Assembly: GCA_017527065.1 (NCBI GenBank)
Contig: JAFXQO010000060.1
Coordinates: forward strand, 1 to 43,887
Length of the DNA stretch: 43,887 bases
Direction of reading: 5' to 3'
From: Clostridia bacterium
Lineage (GTDB): Bacteria > Bacillota > Clostridia > Christensenellales > Aristaeellaceae
Under the pieces are notes generated by a model. The model was not told the origin of the DNA. It made no database searches and saw nothing but the letters and a program-made list of their open reading frames with translations. Of the stretch, positions 18,334-27,678 are shown piece by piece. Every line of letters begins with the position of its first letter. Positions within the stretch are counted from its first letter, which is position 1. A program made the translations under genes and the position numbers.

Positions 18334-18591
18334 CATCCTTCTGTTCCGGCTCATCAGAGGATAAGGCGCTATTCCTGGCACGCACCGGGCCATGGCGTAA
18401 AGATCATCTCCTCCCCGACCATGCAGCTGAACGGCAGCGATTATGTAGCGCTGTGTGAGAAGCCGGACGTCGACAAGTCCTATGCCGCCGTCGCGATGCT
18501 GCTGATCGGGCGTGAGGACGAAGCGGTGGACGGCACTTCCGGCGCATCTGAAAGAAGCGCATTGGAGGATAAGGTCAGCTTCGTGGACTGA
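18334..18591 (+). pseudogene. Orphan 3' coding fragment of unknown origin
   Basis: Directly after the LysR stop the same frame stays open for 85 codons to the TGA at 18589. There is no start codon with a ribosome site. The translation includes GVKIISSPTMQLNGSDYVAL and DKSYAAVAMLLIGRED, with protein-like composition. I do not recognise the family. It is most simply the 3' end of a deleted gene, since the stop is followed closely by a terminator, but chance openness in GC-rich DNA is possible. The remainder of the 343-bp gap (18334-18676) holds only the terminator at 18611. Confidence 0.35.
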
Positions 18592-18610
18592 GGACACAGG
18601 TACATAGAGA

Positions 18611-18650
18611 AATGGACGGCCGCCCGAAAGCAGCCGTCCATTTTCTTTTT
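18611..18650. terminator. Terminator between the orphan fragment and the ABC operon
   Basis: AATGGACGGC (18611-18620) pairs with GCCGTCCATT (18633-18642). TTCTTTTTCTC follows on the plus strand and TTTCTCT on the minus strand, so it can act in both directions. It ends the minus-strand sugar-transport operon. Confidence 0.85.
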
Positions 18651-18676
18651 CTCAGGAAAGATGAACAATCCTTCGA

Positions 18677-20380
18677 TTACTTGTTCAGATGATACACGTC
18701 GTACTCGGCGGAATAAGCATCGTAGCCCTGAGTCGCGACATTGCTGTCGAACTTGGCCTGCCAGATCTCATTGATCTCGTCGATGCGGTTGGACTGAGCG
18801 AAGGCGGACAGATCAGCAACCAGGCTGTTGAACTCGTCTTCGTTGGCCGCCATGATGATCTTCGGCAGCTGCTCCTTGCAGCGGTCCTCGATCGCCTTGA
18901 CGCAGATGCCCAGGTCGTCCTGAGGATCGATCTCGCCAGTGATGTTGGTCAGCTGGTCGGTCATGAACTTCTGGCCGACATGCAGATCGTTGAGGTCATA
19001 GGAGGACAGGTGAGCCTGACGGGTCACGACCCAGTCCTGAGACTCGACGGGCAGCAGGTCGTTCAGGCCGAACTTGATGCCGTCGACGTAGTCGGACTGA
19101 GCGGGCTGAGACCAGAACCAGGCGCCAGCCGCGTTGGATTCGTCGGAGGTGAAGGCGGAGATGTCCTTCTTCAGGATGGGCATCGGCAGAGCGCCGCTGT
19201 AGTCAACATCCTCCAGCATGGTGCCGCCGATGGGGCCATACTGCATGAACAGGGAGCCTTCGGGGGTCAGCATGTAGGTGAACACGTCGAACATACGCTG
19301 CGGGTTCTTGCAAGCAGTGGTGATGCAGTTGACGTTCCAGCCGATACCGCCGGCAGCGTCGCCGTAGGTGATGGTGGTGCCTTCAGCGCCGGGGAACTGC
19401 TGATCCTTCTCGCCGATGTCGTAGCCGACAACCAGCCAATCCTGCTCGCCACCGGACTGCTCGAGGGTGATCCTGCGGAAGTTGTTGGAGTTGTCCTGAG
19501 AGTAGTCATACCACACCAGAGCGCCGCGGCCGTTGGTCAGCTTCTCAAGGAACTGCTGGGCGTCGTCGGAGAACTCTTCAACAGAGAACAGGCCCTCGTT
19601 GAACCAGGTGTTGGCGATCCGCAGGGCTTCAACGAACTTCTCGTTGTCAACGCCGAGCGCGATGACGCCGTCATCCTGCGTCCAGTAGGAGTCGAGCAGC
19701 TCGCGGCCGCCCAGGGCGCGATACATCGGATGATAGACATAGTAGCCGTTATCCGTGTTGGTGCACAGATAGGGATACACGGCGGAGCCATTGTAGGAAG
19801 TGAAGTTGCCATCCCGGACCGCGACGGCGAAGTCATGCAGGCCTTCCAGGGTGGTGAGGTCAATGTTCTCAGCGCCGATCGCCTCATAGATCTGAGAGTT
19901 GATCATCCACTGATAGTTACCGCCGGTGGCGCCGACACGGGCCCAGTTCGGGATGCCGTACAGCACGCCGTCCACCTTCAGCATCTCACGGACGCTCGCG
20001 GGGATGTCGGTGGCGAAGGAGCAGCCGTCATACATGAGGGTTTCCAGGTCCACCAGGAAGCCAGCGCGGGCAACCTTGTTGTGCACGGCGCCGCGCTCGG
20101 TGATGATCATGTCGGGCATGTCGCCAGAGGACATCATCAGGTTCAGCTTCGCGTCGGGGTCATTCTCGCCGGCGCTCCAGTCCATGCTGACATTGAACTT
20201 CTCAGCCAGGAACGCGGAATACTCGTCCTCGCCGAAAACATGGTTCCAGGCGGAGTAGTTGTAGTACACAGTAAAGTGCTCGTGATTCGTCGTGTCATCC
20301 GGTCCCGTGGAAGCGAGAGCCGGCACGCAGCAAACGAGCATCAATGCTGCGACCAGGAGAGCGGTTACCTTTTTGGTCAT
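18677..20380 (-). CDS. Extracellular solute-binding protein of an LplA-type ABC transporter
   Basis: A 567-residue exported protein with the signal peptide MTKKVTALLVAALMLVCCVPALAS. The Cys pair after the hydrophobic core could allow lipidation, but ALA-S is also a fair signal peptidase I site. The body resembles the large LplA/family 1 binding proteins, with a YNYSAWNHVFGEDEYSAFLA start and an MMSSGDMPDMI ligand-lobe segment. AGGAGGT precedes the ATG. It is the last of three co-directional genes (two permeases, then the binding protein), the typical order for oligosaccharide importers of clostridia. No ATPase is present, so a shared MsmK-type ATPase elsewhere must energise it. Substrate unknown; the nearby glucosidases suggest glucosides. 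Confidence 0.92.
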   Translation of the reverse strand: MTKKVTALLVAALMLVCCVPALASTGPDDTTNHEHFTVYYNYSAWNHVFGEDEYSAFLAEKFNVSMDWSAGENDPDAKLNLMMSSGDMPDMIITERGAVHNKVARAGFLVDLETLMYDGCSFATDIPASVREMLKVDGVLYGIPNWARVGATGGNYQWMINSQIYEAIGAENIDLTTLEGLHDFAVAVRDGNFTSYNGSAVYPYLCTNTDNGYYVYHPMYRALGGRELLDSYWTQDDGVIALGVDNEKFVEALRIANTWFNEGLFSVEEFSDDAQQFLEKLTNGRGALVWYDYSQDNSNNFRRITLEQSGGEQDWLVVGYDIGEKDQQFPGAEGTTITYGDAAGGIGWNVNCITTACKNPQRMFDVFTYMLTPEGSLFMQYGPIGGTMLEDVDYSGALPMPILKKDISAFTSDESNAAGAWFWSQPAQSDYVDGIKFGLNDLLPVESQDWVVTRQAHLSSYDLNDLHVGQKFMTDQLTNITGEIDPQDDLGICVKAIEDRCKEQLPKIIMAANEDEFNSLVADLSAFAQSNRIDEINEIWQAKFDSNVATQGYDAYSAEYDVYHLNK

Positions 20381-20480
20381 GGTCTTACCTCCTAAATTGC
20401 CGATATCGGCATAATGTATTCATGAGAACCGCGCATATACGTTCATGCCCGGCCTCTATGAATCGAACGGGGAAAGGCGC

Positions 20481-21380
20481 TCAGCCCTTGATCGAGCCGA
20501 TCATGATGCCCTTGATGAAGAAGCGCTGCAGGAAGGGATAGATGATGATGATCGGCAGGATGGACACGATCATGGTGGCCATCGTGATCGAGCGCACATT
20601 GGTCTGCTTGCCCATCATGGCGTTTCCGATGTCGGTAACGCCCATGCTCGCCATCTGCTCGGCGAATTTCGCCTCGTTGATGATGGAGAGCAGCACGTTT
20701 GTCATCGGGCGCAGATTGGGGTTGCGGATGTACACGAAGGTGGTGTACCAGTCGTTCCAGTGCTGCACGGCGAAGTAAAGGGAGATCGTGGCGATGATCG
20801 GCGTGGACACGGGCCAGTAGATCCTGAACAGCACCGTGAAATAACTCGCTCCGTCGATTCGGGCCGATTCTTCCAGCGCGTCCGGCACAGTCTGGAAATA
20901 ACTGCGCATGAGGATCATGTTCCAGATGTTCACCAGGAACGGAATGATGTAGACCAGGAAGGTGTTCGTGAGGCCCAAGGTCCTGATCAGGAAATAGGTC
21001 GGGATCAGGCCGCCGCCGAAGTACATGGGGATCAGGCAGATCATCGTGTAGAACTTGCGGCCGATATAGTTCTTTCTGGAAAGGGCGAACGCCAGGGAGC
21101 CGGTCACGAGCAGACCGCCCGCCGTGCCCAGTATGGTGCGGGCAAAGGTAATGCCGTACGCCCTCCATATGGTGCTGTTCTTCATGATGTTCCTGTAGTT
21201 TTCCAGCGTGAATTTCCTGGGATAGACCGTGATGCCGCCGAGGGTGGTATCATTGGCCTGATTCAGGGAAATCGCCAGAGAATTGAGGAAAGGATACAGC
21301 GTGGCGACAAAAACGACCACCATGACGACGACAAGGAGGATAATCAGGATATAGTCGCTGGCAACTTTCTTTGCTTTCAT
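20481..21380 (-). CDS. ABC transporter permease, LplC/YtcP type
   Basis: A 299-residue inner-membrane protein with about six transmembrane segments. The cytoplasmic EAA loop that contacts the ATPase reads EESARIDGASYFTVLFRIYWP. The second ATG (21380) is preferred because AGAGAGG is then nine bases away; the first ATG at 21386 would be too close. It partners the LplB-type permease encoded just upstream. Confidence 0.93.
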   Translation of the reverse strand: MKAKKVASDYILIILLVVVMVVVFVATLYPFLNSLAISLNQANDTTLGGITVYPRKFTLENYRNIMKNSTIWRAYGITFARTILGTAGGLLVTGSLAFALSRKNYIGRKFYTMICLIPMYFGGGLIPTYFLIRTLGLTNTFLVYIIPFLVNIWNMILMRSYFQTVPDALEESARIDGASYFTVLFRIYWPVSTPIIATISLYFAVQHWNDWYTTFVYIRNPNLRPMTNVLLSIINEAKFAEQMASMGVTDIGNAMMGKQTNVRSITMATMIVSILPIIIIYPFLQRFFIKGIMIGSIKG

Positions 21381-21406
21381 GAGCATAGCCTCTCTTTCCG
21401 CCGTAA

Positions 21407-22375
21407 TCAGAACAGCGCGTTTTCCCCGGCCACGTCGGCAATCTTATTCGCGCCGAGAAGCAGGGCAAAGTTGATGACCGCCTTGACAAGGCCTGCCGCG
21501 GTGGCGAAGGATACGCGGAACTGACCGAGGCCGTAGCGATAGATGTACGTGTCGATCACGTCGGCAGTCTCTTTCAGCATGGCGTTGCCCATATTCTTGG
21601 TCAGCATCATGATCTGGTCGAAGTTGGTGTTCAGAATGCCGCCCACGCTCATGATGAACAGAAGGATGATCGTCGGCTTGATCGCCTTGACGGTGATGTA
21701 CCATATCTTCTGAACGCGGGTCGCGCCGTCAATGTCCGCCGCCTCGTACATTTCCGCGTCAACGCCGGCCATCGCGGAAATGTAGATGATGGAGTTCCAG
21801 CCCAGCTCTTTCCAGATGTCCGTAAACAGCGCCATTCCCCAGAAATACTTTGAATTCTGGAAGAATGGTATGGGCGCGTCCACAATATGCGCTTTTACCA
21901 GGAATTCATTGAAAGCGCCGTTGTCGACGGAGAGGAAATCCATCATCAGCATGGCGCAGACTGTCCAGGAAATAAAGTGCGGCAGATAGGAAACCGTCTG
22001 CACGGTCTTCTTGACCTGCGGCCTGTGAATCTCATTCAGGAAGACCGCAAAGATGATCGGACAGACAAAGCCGATAGTGAGCTTCAGCACGCTGATCACG
22101 AGGGTGTTGCGCACGGCTGTAAACAGGCTCGGGTCTTTGAGCAGATACTGGAATTGCTTCAGGCCCACCCATTGGCTCATGCCCGGGAAATCGCCCATGC
22201 GGTATTCCTGAAACGACATGATCAGGCCGTACATGGGCAGATAGCTGAAGATGAGAATCAGGATGATTCCGGGAAGTCCAAGAAGCTGGAGATCCCACTG
22301 GTCTCTGAGCCGGGGCCACAGGCCCGGCTTCTTCAGGGAGGATTGATTCACGGTTTCCGCAAGTGCTCTCTTCAT
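21407..22375 (-). CDS. ABC transporter permease, LplB/YteP type
   Basis: A 322-residue membrane protein. The EAA loop is YEAADIDGATRVQKIWYIT, and the C-terminus shows the typical ADVIDTYIYRYGL motif of LplB-like permeases. The ATG at 22375 (MKRALAE) has GGGGA nine bases upstream and is preferred; an in-frame ATG at 22402 is the alternative and would add nine residues. First gene of the importer operon, behind its own promoter. Confidence 0.92.
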   Translation of the reverse strand: MKRALAETVNQSSLKKPGLWPRLRDQWDLQLLGLPGIILILIFSYLPMYGLIMSFQEYRMGDFPGMSQWVGLKQFQYLLKDPSLFTAVRNTLVISVLKLTIGFVCPIIFAVFLNEIHRPQVKKTVQTVSYLPHFISWTVCAMLMMDFLSVDNGAFNEFLVKAHIVDAPIPFFQNSKYFWGMALFTDIWKELGWNSIIYISAMAGVDAEMYEAADIDGATRVQKIWYITVKAIKPTIILLFIMSVGGILNTNFDQIMMLTKNMGNAMLKETADVIDTYIYRYGLGQFRVSFATAAGLVKAVINFALLLGANKIADVAGENALF

Positions 22376-22445
22376 TGCTCTGCATCCCCACATTTCGTTC
22401 ATGGCCGTAGGTTTCGTGCCAAATATTCACCTAATTTACTTTATA

Positions 22446-22474
22446 ATTTTATTGTTATTTGTTCAAAAAAGCAA
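22446..22474 (-). promoter_or_regulatory. Promoter of the sugar ABC operon
   Basis: On the minus strand: TTGCTT (22474-22469), a 17-bp spacer, and TAAAAT (22451-22446), in an AT-rich stretch. No catabolite-response or other operator is obvious around it. Confidence 0.6.
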
Positions 22475-22545
22475 GATATATTGTGTAATTTAACATATCC
22501 TTAAATAAGCGGAGCAAAACGCAGACTAAAAACACGATGCCTCTA

Positions 22546-22581
22546 TAAAAAAACAATCAGGCACGGCGAAAACCGCACCTG
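22546..22581 (-). terminator. Terminator after the sugar O-acetyltransferase
   Basis: On the minus strand a nine-pair stem, CAGGTGCGG with GCCGTGCCTG (two G-U pairs), lies at 22581-22558 and is followed by ATTGTTTTTTT. It separates the acetyltransferase/GH3 transcript from the ABC operon. Confidence 0.85.
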
Positions 22582-22605
22582 ACCGTATGAAATGAAACTC
22601 CGTTC

Positions 22606-23223
22606 TTAATCCTTCGGCTGCTCGTCGAAGCGCCGGTCTCTCCAATAATACGCCTTGTCGCGCTCATTGATTTTCCGGATGGGTTTGCAGGGGTTGCCCA
22701 CGGCGATGGTGTAGTCGGGAATGTCCTTCGTCACCACGCTGCCCGCACCGATGACGGCGTACTTTCCGATGTTGATGCCCGGCAGGATGATCGCGCCTGC
22801 GCCGATCCACGCGCCGTCGCCGATGGTGATCGGGAAGGAATACATGCCGCCTTTGGCTCGCTCCTCAGGGTCAATGGGATGGCCCGTGGTACACAATGTG
22901 ACGCCCGTGCCGAACAGGCAGCCCTTGCCGATGGTGATGTTGTAGTCGTCGATCAGGATGAGGCCGGAATTGATGTAGGTGCTCTCGCCGATGGTCACGG
23001 TGGAGCCAACCGCCAGCGTCAGCGGCTGGTTGATCCATACGCCCTCCCCGACGCTGCCGAACATTTCCTTCATCAGCCCGCGCCGCTTTTCCACCTCGCT
23101 GGGCTTCGACGTGTTGAACTCATACATCAGATCCTTCACCTTCGCCTGGTGAGCGATGTATTCCTCCGTGTCCTGCCAAAGATAGCCCGCCGCTATTCTG
23201 GACTGCCGCTGTTGCTCTGTCAT
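22606..23223 (-). CDS. Sugar O-acetyltransferase, Maa/LacA type
   Basis: A 205-residue left-handed beta-helix acetyltransferase that would transfer acetyl from acetyl-CoA to a sugar hydroxyl. An N-terminal cap helix region is followed by hexapeptide repeats ending in AVIGAGSVVTKDIPDYTIAVGNPCKPIRKI, the signature of maltose/galactoside acetyltransferases. The catalytic His is in TGHPIDPEER. AAGGAGG lies upstream. It is 43 bases after the GH3 glucosidase gene and probably shares its transcript, fitting detoxification or capping of sugars not metabolised. Confidence 0.93.
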   Translation of the reverse strand: MTEQQRQSRIAAGYLWQDTEEYIAHQAKVKDLMYEFNTSKPSEVEKRRGLMKEMFGSVGEGVWINQPLTLAVGSTVTIGESTYINSGLILIDDYNITIGKGCLFGTGVTLCTTGHPIDPEERAKGGMYSFPITIGDGAWIGAGAIILPGINIGKYAVIGAGSVVTKDIPDYTIAVGNPCKPIRKINERDKAYYWRDRRFDEQPKD

Positions 23224-23266
23224 ATTCTTGTCCTCCTTGCGCGCTATGATACGGGTTTATCCCCGC

Positions 23267-26047
23267 TCAGGGCCGGCGGCGCTCAGCCATGAGCTCGGCC
23301 ACGGTCTTTTCCAGACGCAGCTCACAGGAGCGGATCTCCAGGCCCGCCTGGGCGAGGAAGAAGCGCAGGTAGAAGGTGCCCATGTCGACGGCCTCCGTCT
23401 CCACGGTCTGCCAGTCGCGGTCCGCGCCCCGGAGCGTGACGGTCTTCAAAAGGTCGCGCCCCTTGAACACGGACAGGGACATCTGGGAGACGTCGTTCGA
23501 GTCCACGCTCCGAACCTCCATGCGCAGGCGGTAGAGGCCGCCCTGTTTGACGGCGATGGTGAAGCGGGTGTTCGCGCCGCGCTCCATGCCGATGCGCTCC
23601 GCGGGTATGACGATGTGGCCGGGGTCGTCGGGCTCGGGCTCGACGAGGATGAGGGGGATCTCCTCCCCGTCGAAGGAAGGCGCGTGGGCCAGCGCTTCGT
23701 CCAGGGGGGTCTCGCGCCCCAGCAGGCGCAGGAGCGCCGGGCTCTCCAGGAGGAAGCGGCAGATGTTTTCGGCGCTGCGCAGGTATTCCTGCCGCGTCAC
23801 GGCGCCGCTCTTCAACGCTTCGGCGGAATTGTCGCGGTTGGAGTTGGAGGCGGCGTCCGCGGCGACCATGTAAAGGTCGTTCTGGGCGCGGATCATGGCG
23901 GCCATGTTGCCCCGCTCCCCCGGGGCGTCCGGGTCGTTGCCGCGGGCCCACCAGTCGGTCATTACCTGGCCGGCGAAGCCCCAGTCCCCGCGCAGGATGG
24001 TCGTCAGCAGATCGTAATTGCTGGCGGTCCAGTAGCCGTTGATGGGATTGTAGCTGCTCATGATGGAGCGCGCGCCGCCTTCCTTCACGGCGATCTCGAA
24101 GGCCTTCAGGTAGATTTCGCGCAGGGCGCGCTGGGAGACGACGGCCTCCACGTCGTGACGATGGGTCTCCTGGCTGTTGCAGGCGAAGTGCTTGATCGTG
24201 CCCGTGACCGAATAGCGCTGCATCGCCCTGAGCTGGGCGGCGGCCATGCGTCCCGTGAGAAGCGGGTCTTCGGAGAAGTATTCAAAATTGCGGCCGTTGA
24301 GCGGATGACGATGGATGTTGATGCCCGGCCCAAGCAGGGTGTCCACCCGGTTCTTGCGCAGCTCCAGACCCTCGTACTCGTAGAGCTCCTCCACGAGCGG
24401 GAGGTCAAATGTGCAGGCCAGGCAGGTGCCGTTGGGCATGGCGAAGGCGCGGGCGCCGCAGTCCATGCGGATGCCGCTGGGGCCGTCCGCGCAGCAGGCC
24501 GTGGGAATGCCTTTGGCCAGCAGGCCCGGCGTCACGCCGCCGAAAGCGCCCGCCGTGCCCGCGGTCACCTTGGGAGAGCACATGCCCTCGCCGCGCACCA
24601 GGGTGATGAGTTCCTCGTCCGTGAGCTGATCCACGAACGCCTCCAGCGGGACTTTCCCGTCGAGGACGTCGCCCAGCTTCCAGCCCTTATCGCCCGTGCA
24701 GGGGCGCGCGGCCGGCAGCTTTTCCAGGCGGCGGGCGGCGGGATCAACCGAGCGCAGAGGGGCGTCCTCCCAGGCCTTTTCCCCGCCGGGACCGGGACGC
24801 AGGCGCTTAAAGGGCGTGACGGGCGCAAGGGCCTCCTCCAGCCGCTCCACGACCGTCTCTTCCAGCGCCATGGAGCCGGCCGGCGCGGCGCTTCGCACGT
24901 CCGTGCCCGCGAAGAAGCGGTACTCCCCCGCCTCCAGCACCCAGCAGTTGGCGTGCCCCGTCACGCCGCTGTCATCATAGGAGGCCAGGGCCCCAGAGGC
25001 GCAGGAGAGCGTCAGGGAGGCGCTGCCGCCCGGCTCGAGGGTGGGCGTCTTGGCGAAATCCACGAGCGAACGCGCGGGCTGGCCGAGCCTGCCCTGGGGC
25101 TTTTCCACGTAGAGCTGCACGACCTCGCGGCCCGCCCTCGCGCCGGTGTTGACGACCGTCAAAGGCAGGGTGAAGACGCCGCCTTTTACCTCCGGCGCGC
25201 CGAAGGACACGCTGAAGGTGGTGTAGCCCAGGCCGAAGCCGAAGGGATAGACCGCCGACTCGGGAGAAAAGGTTTCAAAATAGCGGTAGCCGACGTAGAT
25301 GTCCTCCTGGTAAACATTGCGCGTCACGCTGCCAAAATTCCCGAAGGCCGGGTAATCTTCCAGGCGGCGGGCGATGGTGTCGCTGAGCTTGCCGGAGGGA
25401 AACGCTTTGCCGGTGAGAACGTCCGCTGCGCCGCGTCCGCCCTCCTGGCCGCCCTGCCAGACATAGAGGACCGCCTGGGGCCGGAATTCCTCTACCCAGC
25501 TCATGTCGATGATGTTGCCCACATTGAGCACCACCGCGACGCGCTTGAAGGCGGCGCACACTTTGGCGAGCATGTCTCTCTCCGCGGCGGTGAGGCAGTA
25601 GCTGCCCTCATCGGGGGAATTGTCCTTATCCTCGCCAGCGGTGCGCCCGATGATCGCGACGGCGCCGTCGTTGCGCGCCGCGGCCCCGGCCACGAGCGCG
25701 GCGTCCAGGGGCATCTCCTCCTGGAACCAGGGCTCCGCCGCCCAGCCCTGCCCCGTATAGAAGGGATGATCCACCAGCCATGCCTCGTAGGCGGCCTTTA
25801 CGCCTTGATCCACGGAGACGTCCCCGCTCTCCTCAAGGGCCTGTGTGATTCCGGCTACCGGGGCGGTGTTCACCATGCCGCCGGAACCTGTGCCGCTCTT
25901 GTAGTAATTGAACTGGCTGCGTCCGAAGACGGCCACGCGGCTCCCCGGCGCGAAGGGCAGCGCGCCCTCGTTGCGCAGGAGCACCGATCCGGCCGCGACA
26001 GTCTCGCGGGCCTTGGCCGCGTAGGCGTTCACGTCAAAAGTCTTCAT
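23267..26047 (-). CDS. GH3 beta-glucosidase with inverted domain order
   Basis: A 926-residue protein without a signal peptide. The usual GH3 order is reversed. The GH3 C-terminal alpha/beta domain comes first (VLLRNEGALPF at the N-terminus, GIPNWARV-type elements absent), then a fibronectin-III-like domain (about 300-370). The catalytic TIM barrel comes next (about 480-760), with DGPSGIRM, NGRNFEYFSEDPLL, KHFACN and the nucleophile Asp near 695 in VMTDWW. A further 120-residue beta-rich tail resembles a carbohydrate-binding module. Inverted GH3 enzymes are known from Ruminococcus and Butyrivibrio. Likely acts in the cytoplasm on imported gluco- or xylo-oligosaccharides. AAAGGAGG precedes the ATG. 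Confidence 0.93.
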   Translation of the reverse strand: MKTFDVNAYAAKARETVAAGSVLLRNEGALPFAPGSRVAVFGRSQFNYYKSGTGSGGMVNTAPVAGITQALEESGDVSVDQGVKAAYEAWLVDHPFYTGQGWAAEPWFQEEMPLDAALVAGAAARNDGAVAIIGRTAGEDKDNSPDEGSYCLTAAERDMLAKVCAAFKRVAVVLNVGNIIDMSWVEEFRPQAVLYVWQGGQEGGRGAADVLTGKAFPSGKLSDTIARRLEDYPAFGNFGSVTRNVYQEDIYVGYRYFETFSPESAVYPFGFGLGYTTFSVSFGAPEVKGGVFTLPLTVVNTGARAGREVVQLYVEKPQGRLGQPARSLVDFAKTPTLEPGGSASLTLSCASGALASYDDSGVTGHANCWVLEAGEYRFFAGTDVRSAAPAGSMALEETVVERLEEALAPVTPFKRLRPGPGGEKAWEDAPLRSVDPAARRLEKLPAARPCTGDKGWKLGDVLDGKVPLEAFVDQLTDEELITLVRGEGMCSPKVTAGTAGAFGGVTPGLLAKGIPTACCADGPSGIRMDCGARAFAMPNGTCLACTFDLPLVEELYEYEGLELRKNRVDTLLGPGINIHRHPLNGRNFEYFSEDPLLTGRMAAAQLRAMQRYSVTGTIKHFACNSQETHRHDVEAVVSQRALREIYLKAFEIAVKEGGARSIMSSYNPINGYWTASNYDLLTTILRGDWGFAGQVMTDWWARGNDPDAPGERGNMAAMIRAQNDLYMVAADAASNSNRDNSAEALKSGAVTRQEYLRSAENICRFLLESPALLRLLGRETPLDEALAHAPSFDGEEIPLILVEPEPDDPGHIVIPAERIGMERGANTRFTIAVKQGGLYRLRMEVRSVDSNDVSQMSLSVFKGRDLLKTVTLRGADRDWQTVETEAVDMGTFYLRFFLAQAGLEIRSCELRLEKTVAELMAERRRP

Positions 26048-26118
26048 AGGGTTCCTCCTTTTCCCATATAGCGTGTTCCCGTATTTCTCCGACGGCTGTC
26101 CCAGGCTCGCGTCTCACC

Positions 26119-27027
26119 TCAAATCCACCACTCGGGCGTCAGTTCGCCCAGCGTCATGACCCGTTCCTGTTTGTAGTCCATCATGATCTCGACGCCCTTG
26201 TACGTCGCCGGCATCAGCTGCACCATCAGCTCCCGGCAGGCGCCGCACGGCGCGCCGCTGGACCCGTCCGGCAGGATCGCCACGACCTTTCTGATTTCCT
26301 GTTCCCCGTTCGTGAGCATGTTGAAGATGGCGTTGCGCTCCGCACAGATCCCAAGCGTGGAGCAGGTGTCGACGCACACGCCGGTGTAGATCCTTCCGGA
26401 GCCGGAGAGGATGGCGGCCGAAACCTCCCCGCAGGTGACGTAATCCGATATCCTGCGTTCGTTCCGCACGGCCGAGGCCGCCGCGTACAGCCTGTCCCAC
26501 TGCCACTGGTCTTTCGACAGGCTGCTCACGTATCCGTTACGCGTTTCATGCATCAGCGGCACGTCGACGTCTTCCGATTTCCACTGGTACCGGAAACCGA
26601 CCTTCTCCTGCACGCGCTTCGATTTCACATTGCCTTCATAGTAGCCGACCCAGACCTTCGTCATGCCGATATCCTCGAAGGCATGGCGGAGCATTTCCCC
26701 CGCCGCCTCCGGCATGATGCCCCGCCCCCAGAAGGGCTTTCCGAGCCAGTAGCTCAGCTCGCATTCATCGTCGCGTTCGGTCATGTCGGTATGGCCGTTC
26801 AGCTTCAGTTCAATGGCCCCGATGGCCCTGTTGTCCGCTTTCAGGCAGACAGCGTAAGCCTCCCTGCCGTTCAGCACGTTCCTGATCACGTCGCGGCTCT
26901 CCTCCAGGCTCCGGTGAGGCGGCCAGCCCGCGATCGGCCCGACGTCCGGGTCCTTCGCGTAGCGATACAGGTCCTCCGCGTCGCCTTCTTCCCAGCGGCG
27001 CAGCGTCAGTCTTTCCGTTTGAAGCAT
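26119..27027 (-). CDS. GNAT acetyltransferase fused to a cytidine deaminase-like domain
   Basis: A 302-residue fusion in one uninterrupted frame. Residues 1-165 are a RimJ/RimL-type GNAT domain (MLQTERLTLRRWEEGDAEDL; acetyl-CoA loop around GKPFWGRGIMPEA). Residues about 175-302 are a zinc-dependent cytidine deaminase fold: CAE (228-230) supplies one zinc Cys and the catalytic Glu, and PCGAC (260-264) the other two Cys. The start at 27027 follows GGGGAGG with proper spacing; an upstream ATG at 27075 lacks one. It lies in a likely operon with a DUF2441-like gene and a GNAT-nitroreductase fusion. Substrates are unknown; both halves keep their key residues. Confidence 0.9.
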   Translation of the reverse strand: MLQTERLTLRRWEEGDAEDLYRYAKDPDVGPIAGWPPHRSLEESRDVIRNVLNGREAYAVCLKADNRAIGAIELKLNGHTDMTERDDECELSYWLGKPFWGRGIMPEAAGEMLRHAFEDIGMTKVWVGYYEGNVKSKRVQEKVGFRYQWKSEDVDVPLMHETRNGYVSSLSKDQWQWDRLYAAASAVRNERRISDYVTCGEVSAAILSGSGRIYTGVCVDTCSTLGICAERNAIFNMLTNGEQEIRKVVAILPDGSSGAPCGACRELMVQLMPATYKGVEIMMDYKQERVMTLGELTPEWWI

Positions 27028-27099
27028 GCTCTTTTTCCTCCCCTGCGGGCCGTTTCCATCGGTTCGCCGCTTCATCCCCGGCTATGCCGGCCGGCGAAC

Positions 27100-27648
27100 C
27101 TAAACGTTGGCATTGATTTCCTTTACGATTTCAACGATCTCGATATCGCCGTCCGCGAGGATCTCCACGATCGGATCGCTGCCGTCCTCGTTTTTCCCGT
27201 TGGCCCAGTAGATTTCGGCCAGCCTGAGGTTTTCCGCCTCGTCGGCGCATCCGTCAAAACACTTGTACGCGTCGCCTTCGTATGTCCTGCCGTTGACCTT
27301 TATTTTCGCGATGCCGTAGGTAGGCCTTCCCAGCGACGCGAAATAATCGCCCCACTGTTCGGCCTCTTTGAACGTCTTCGACACATACAGCGAAGCCATG
27401 CGCGAGGGATACTGGGGATACTTTTCTTTCCTCACTTTCTCAAGCGCCAGCTCCCGCAGCGCCACGTCCACAGGATGCGGAAAAACTGTGTCTTTGTATT
27501 TTTCAGGATCGTTATAGATGTCCTTCACGACCTCGATCTGCTCGTAGACGCGCTTGTATACTCTGTTGGGATGCGCTTCGTCCATTATGATATGTTCTCC
27601 CGCGCGCTTGGGAATGTCCGATATGACATGGTAATAATACGCTTCCAC
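27100..27648 (-). CDS. DUF2441-like protein
   Basis: A 182-residue soluble protein beginning EAYYYHVISDIPKRAGEHIIMDE and containing NRVYKRVYEQI. I recognise the general DUF2441 pattern, a family found in Firmicutes often beside acetyltransferases; no biochemical function is known to me. It starts at a GTG nine bases after GGGAGG. It sits between two GNAT-fusion genes, 30 bases after one and 72 bases before the other, so co-transcription is likely. No signal peptide, membrane segment or metal motif is seen apart from a lone CFDGCAD. Confidence 0.75.
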   Translation of the reverse strand: MEAYYYHVISDIPKRAGEHIIMDEAHPNRVYKRVYEQIEVVKDIYNDPEKYKDTVFPHPVDVALRELALEKVRKEKYPQYPSRMASLYVSKTFKEAEQWGDYFASLGRPTYGIAKIKVNGRTYEGDAYKCFDGCADEAENLRLAEIYWANGKNEDGSDPIVEILADGDIEIVEIVKEINANV

Positions 27649-27678
27649 GATGCCGTCCTCCCGATCTTTCCGGAACTG

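Noticed and set aside
18689-20395. Long plus-strand frame opposite the solute-binding protein
   Set aside because: Shadow frame. The minus strand encodes a clear exported binding protein with a ribosome site.
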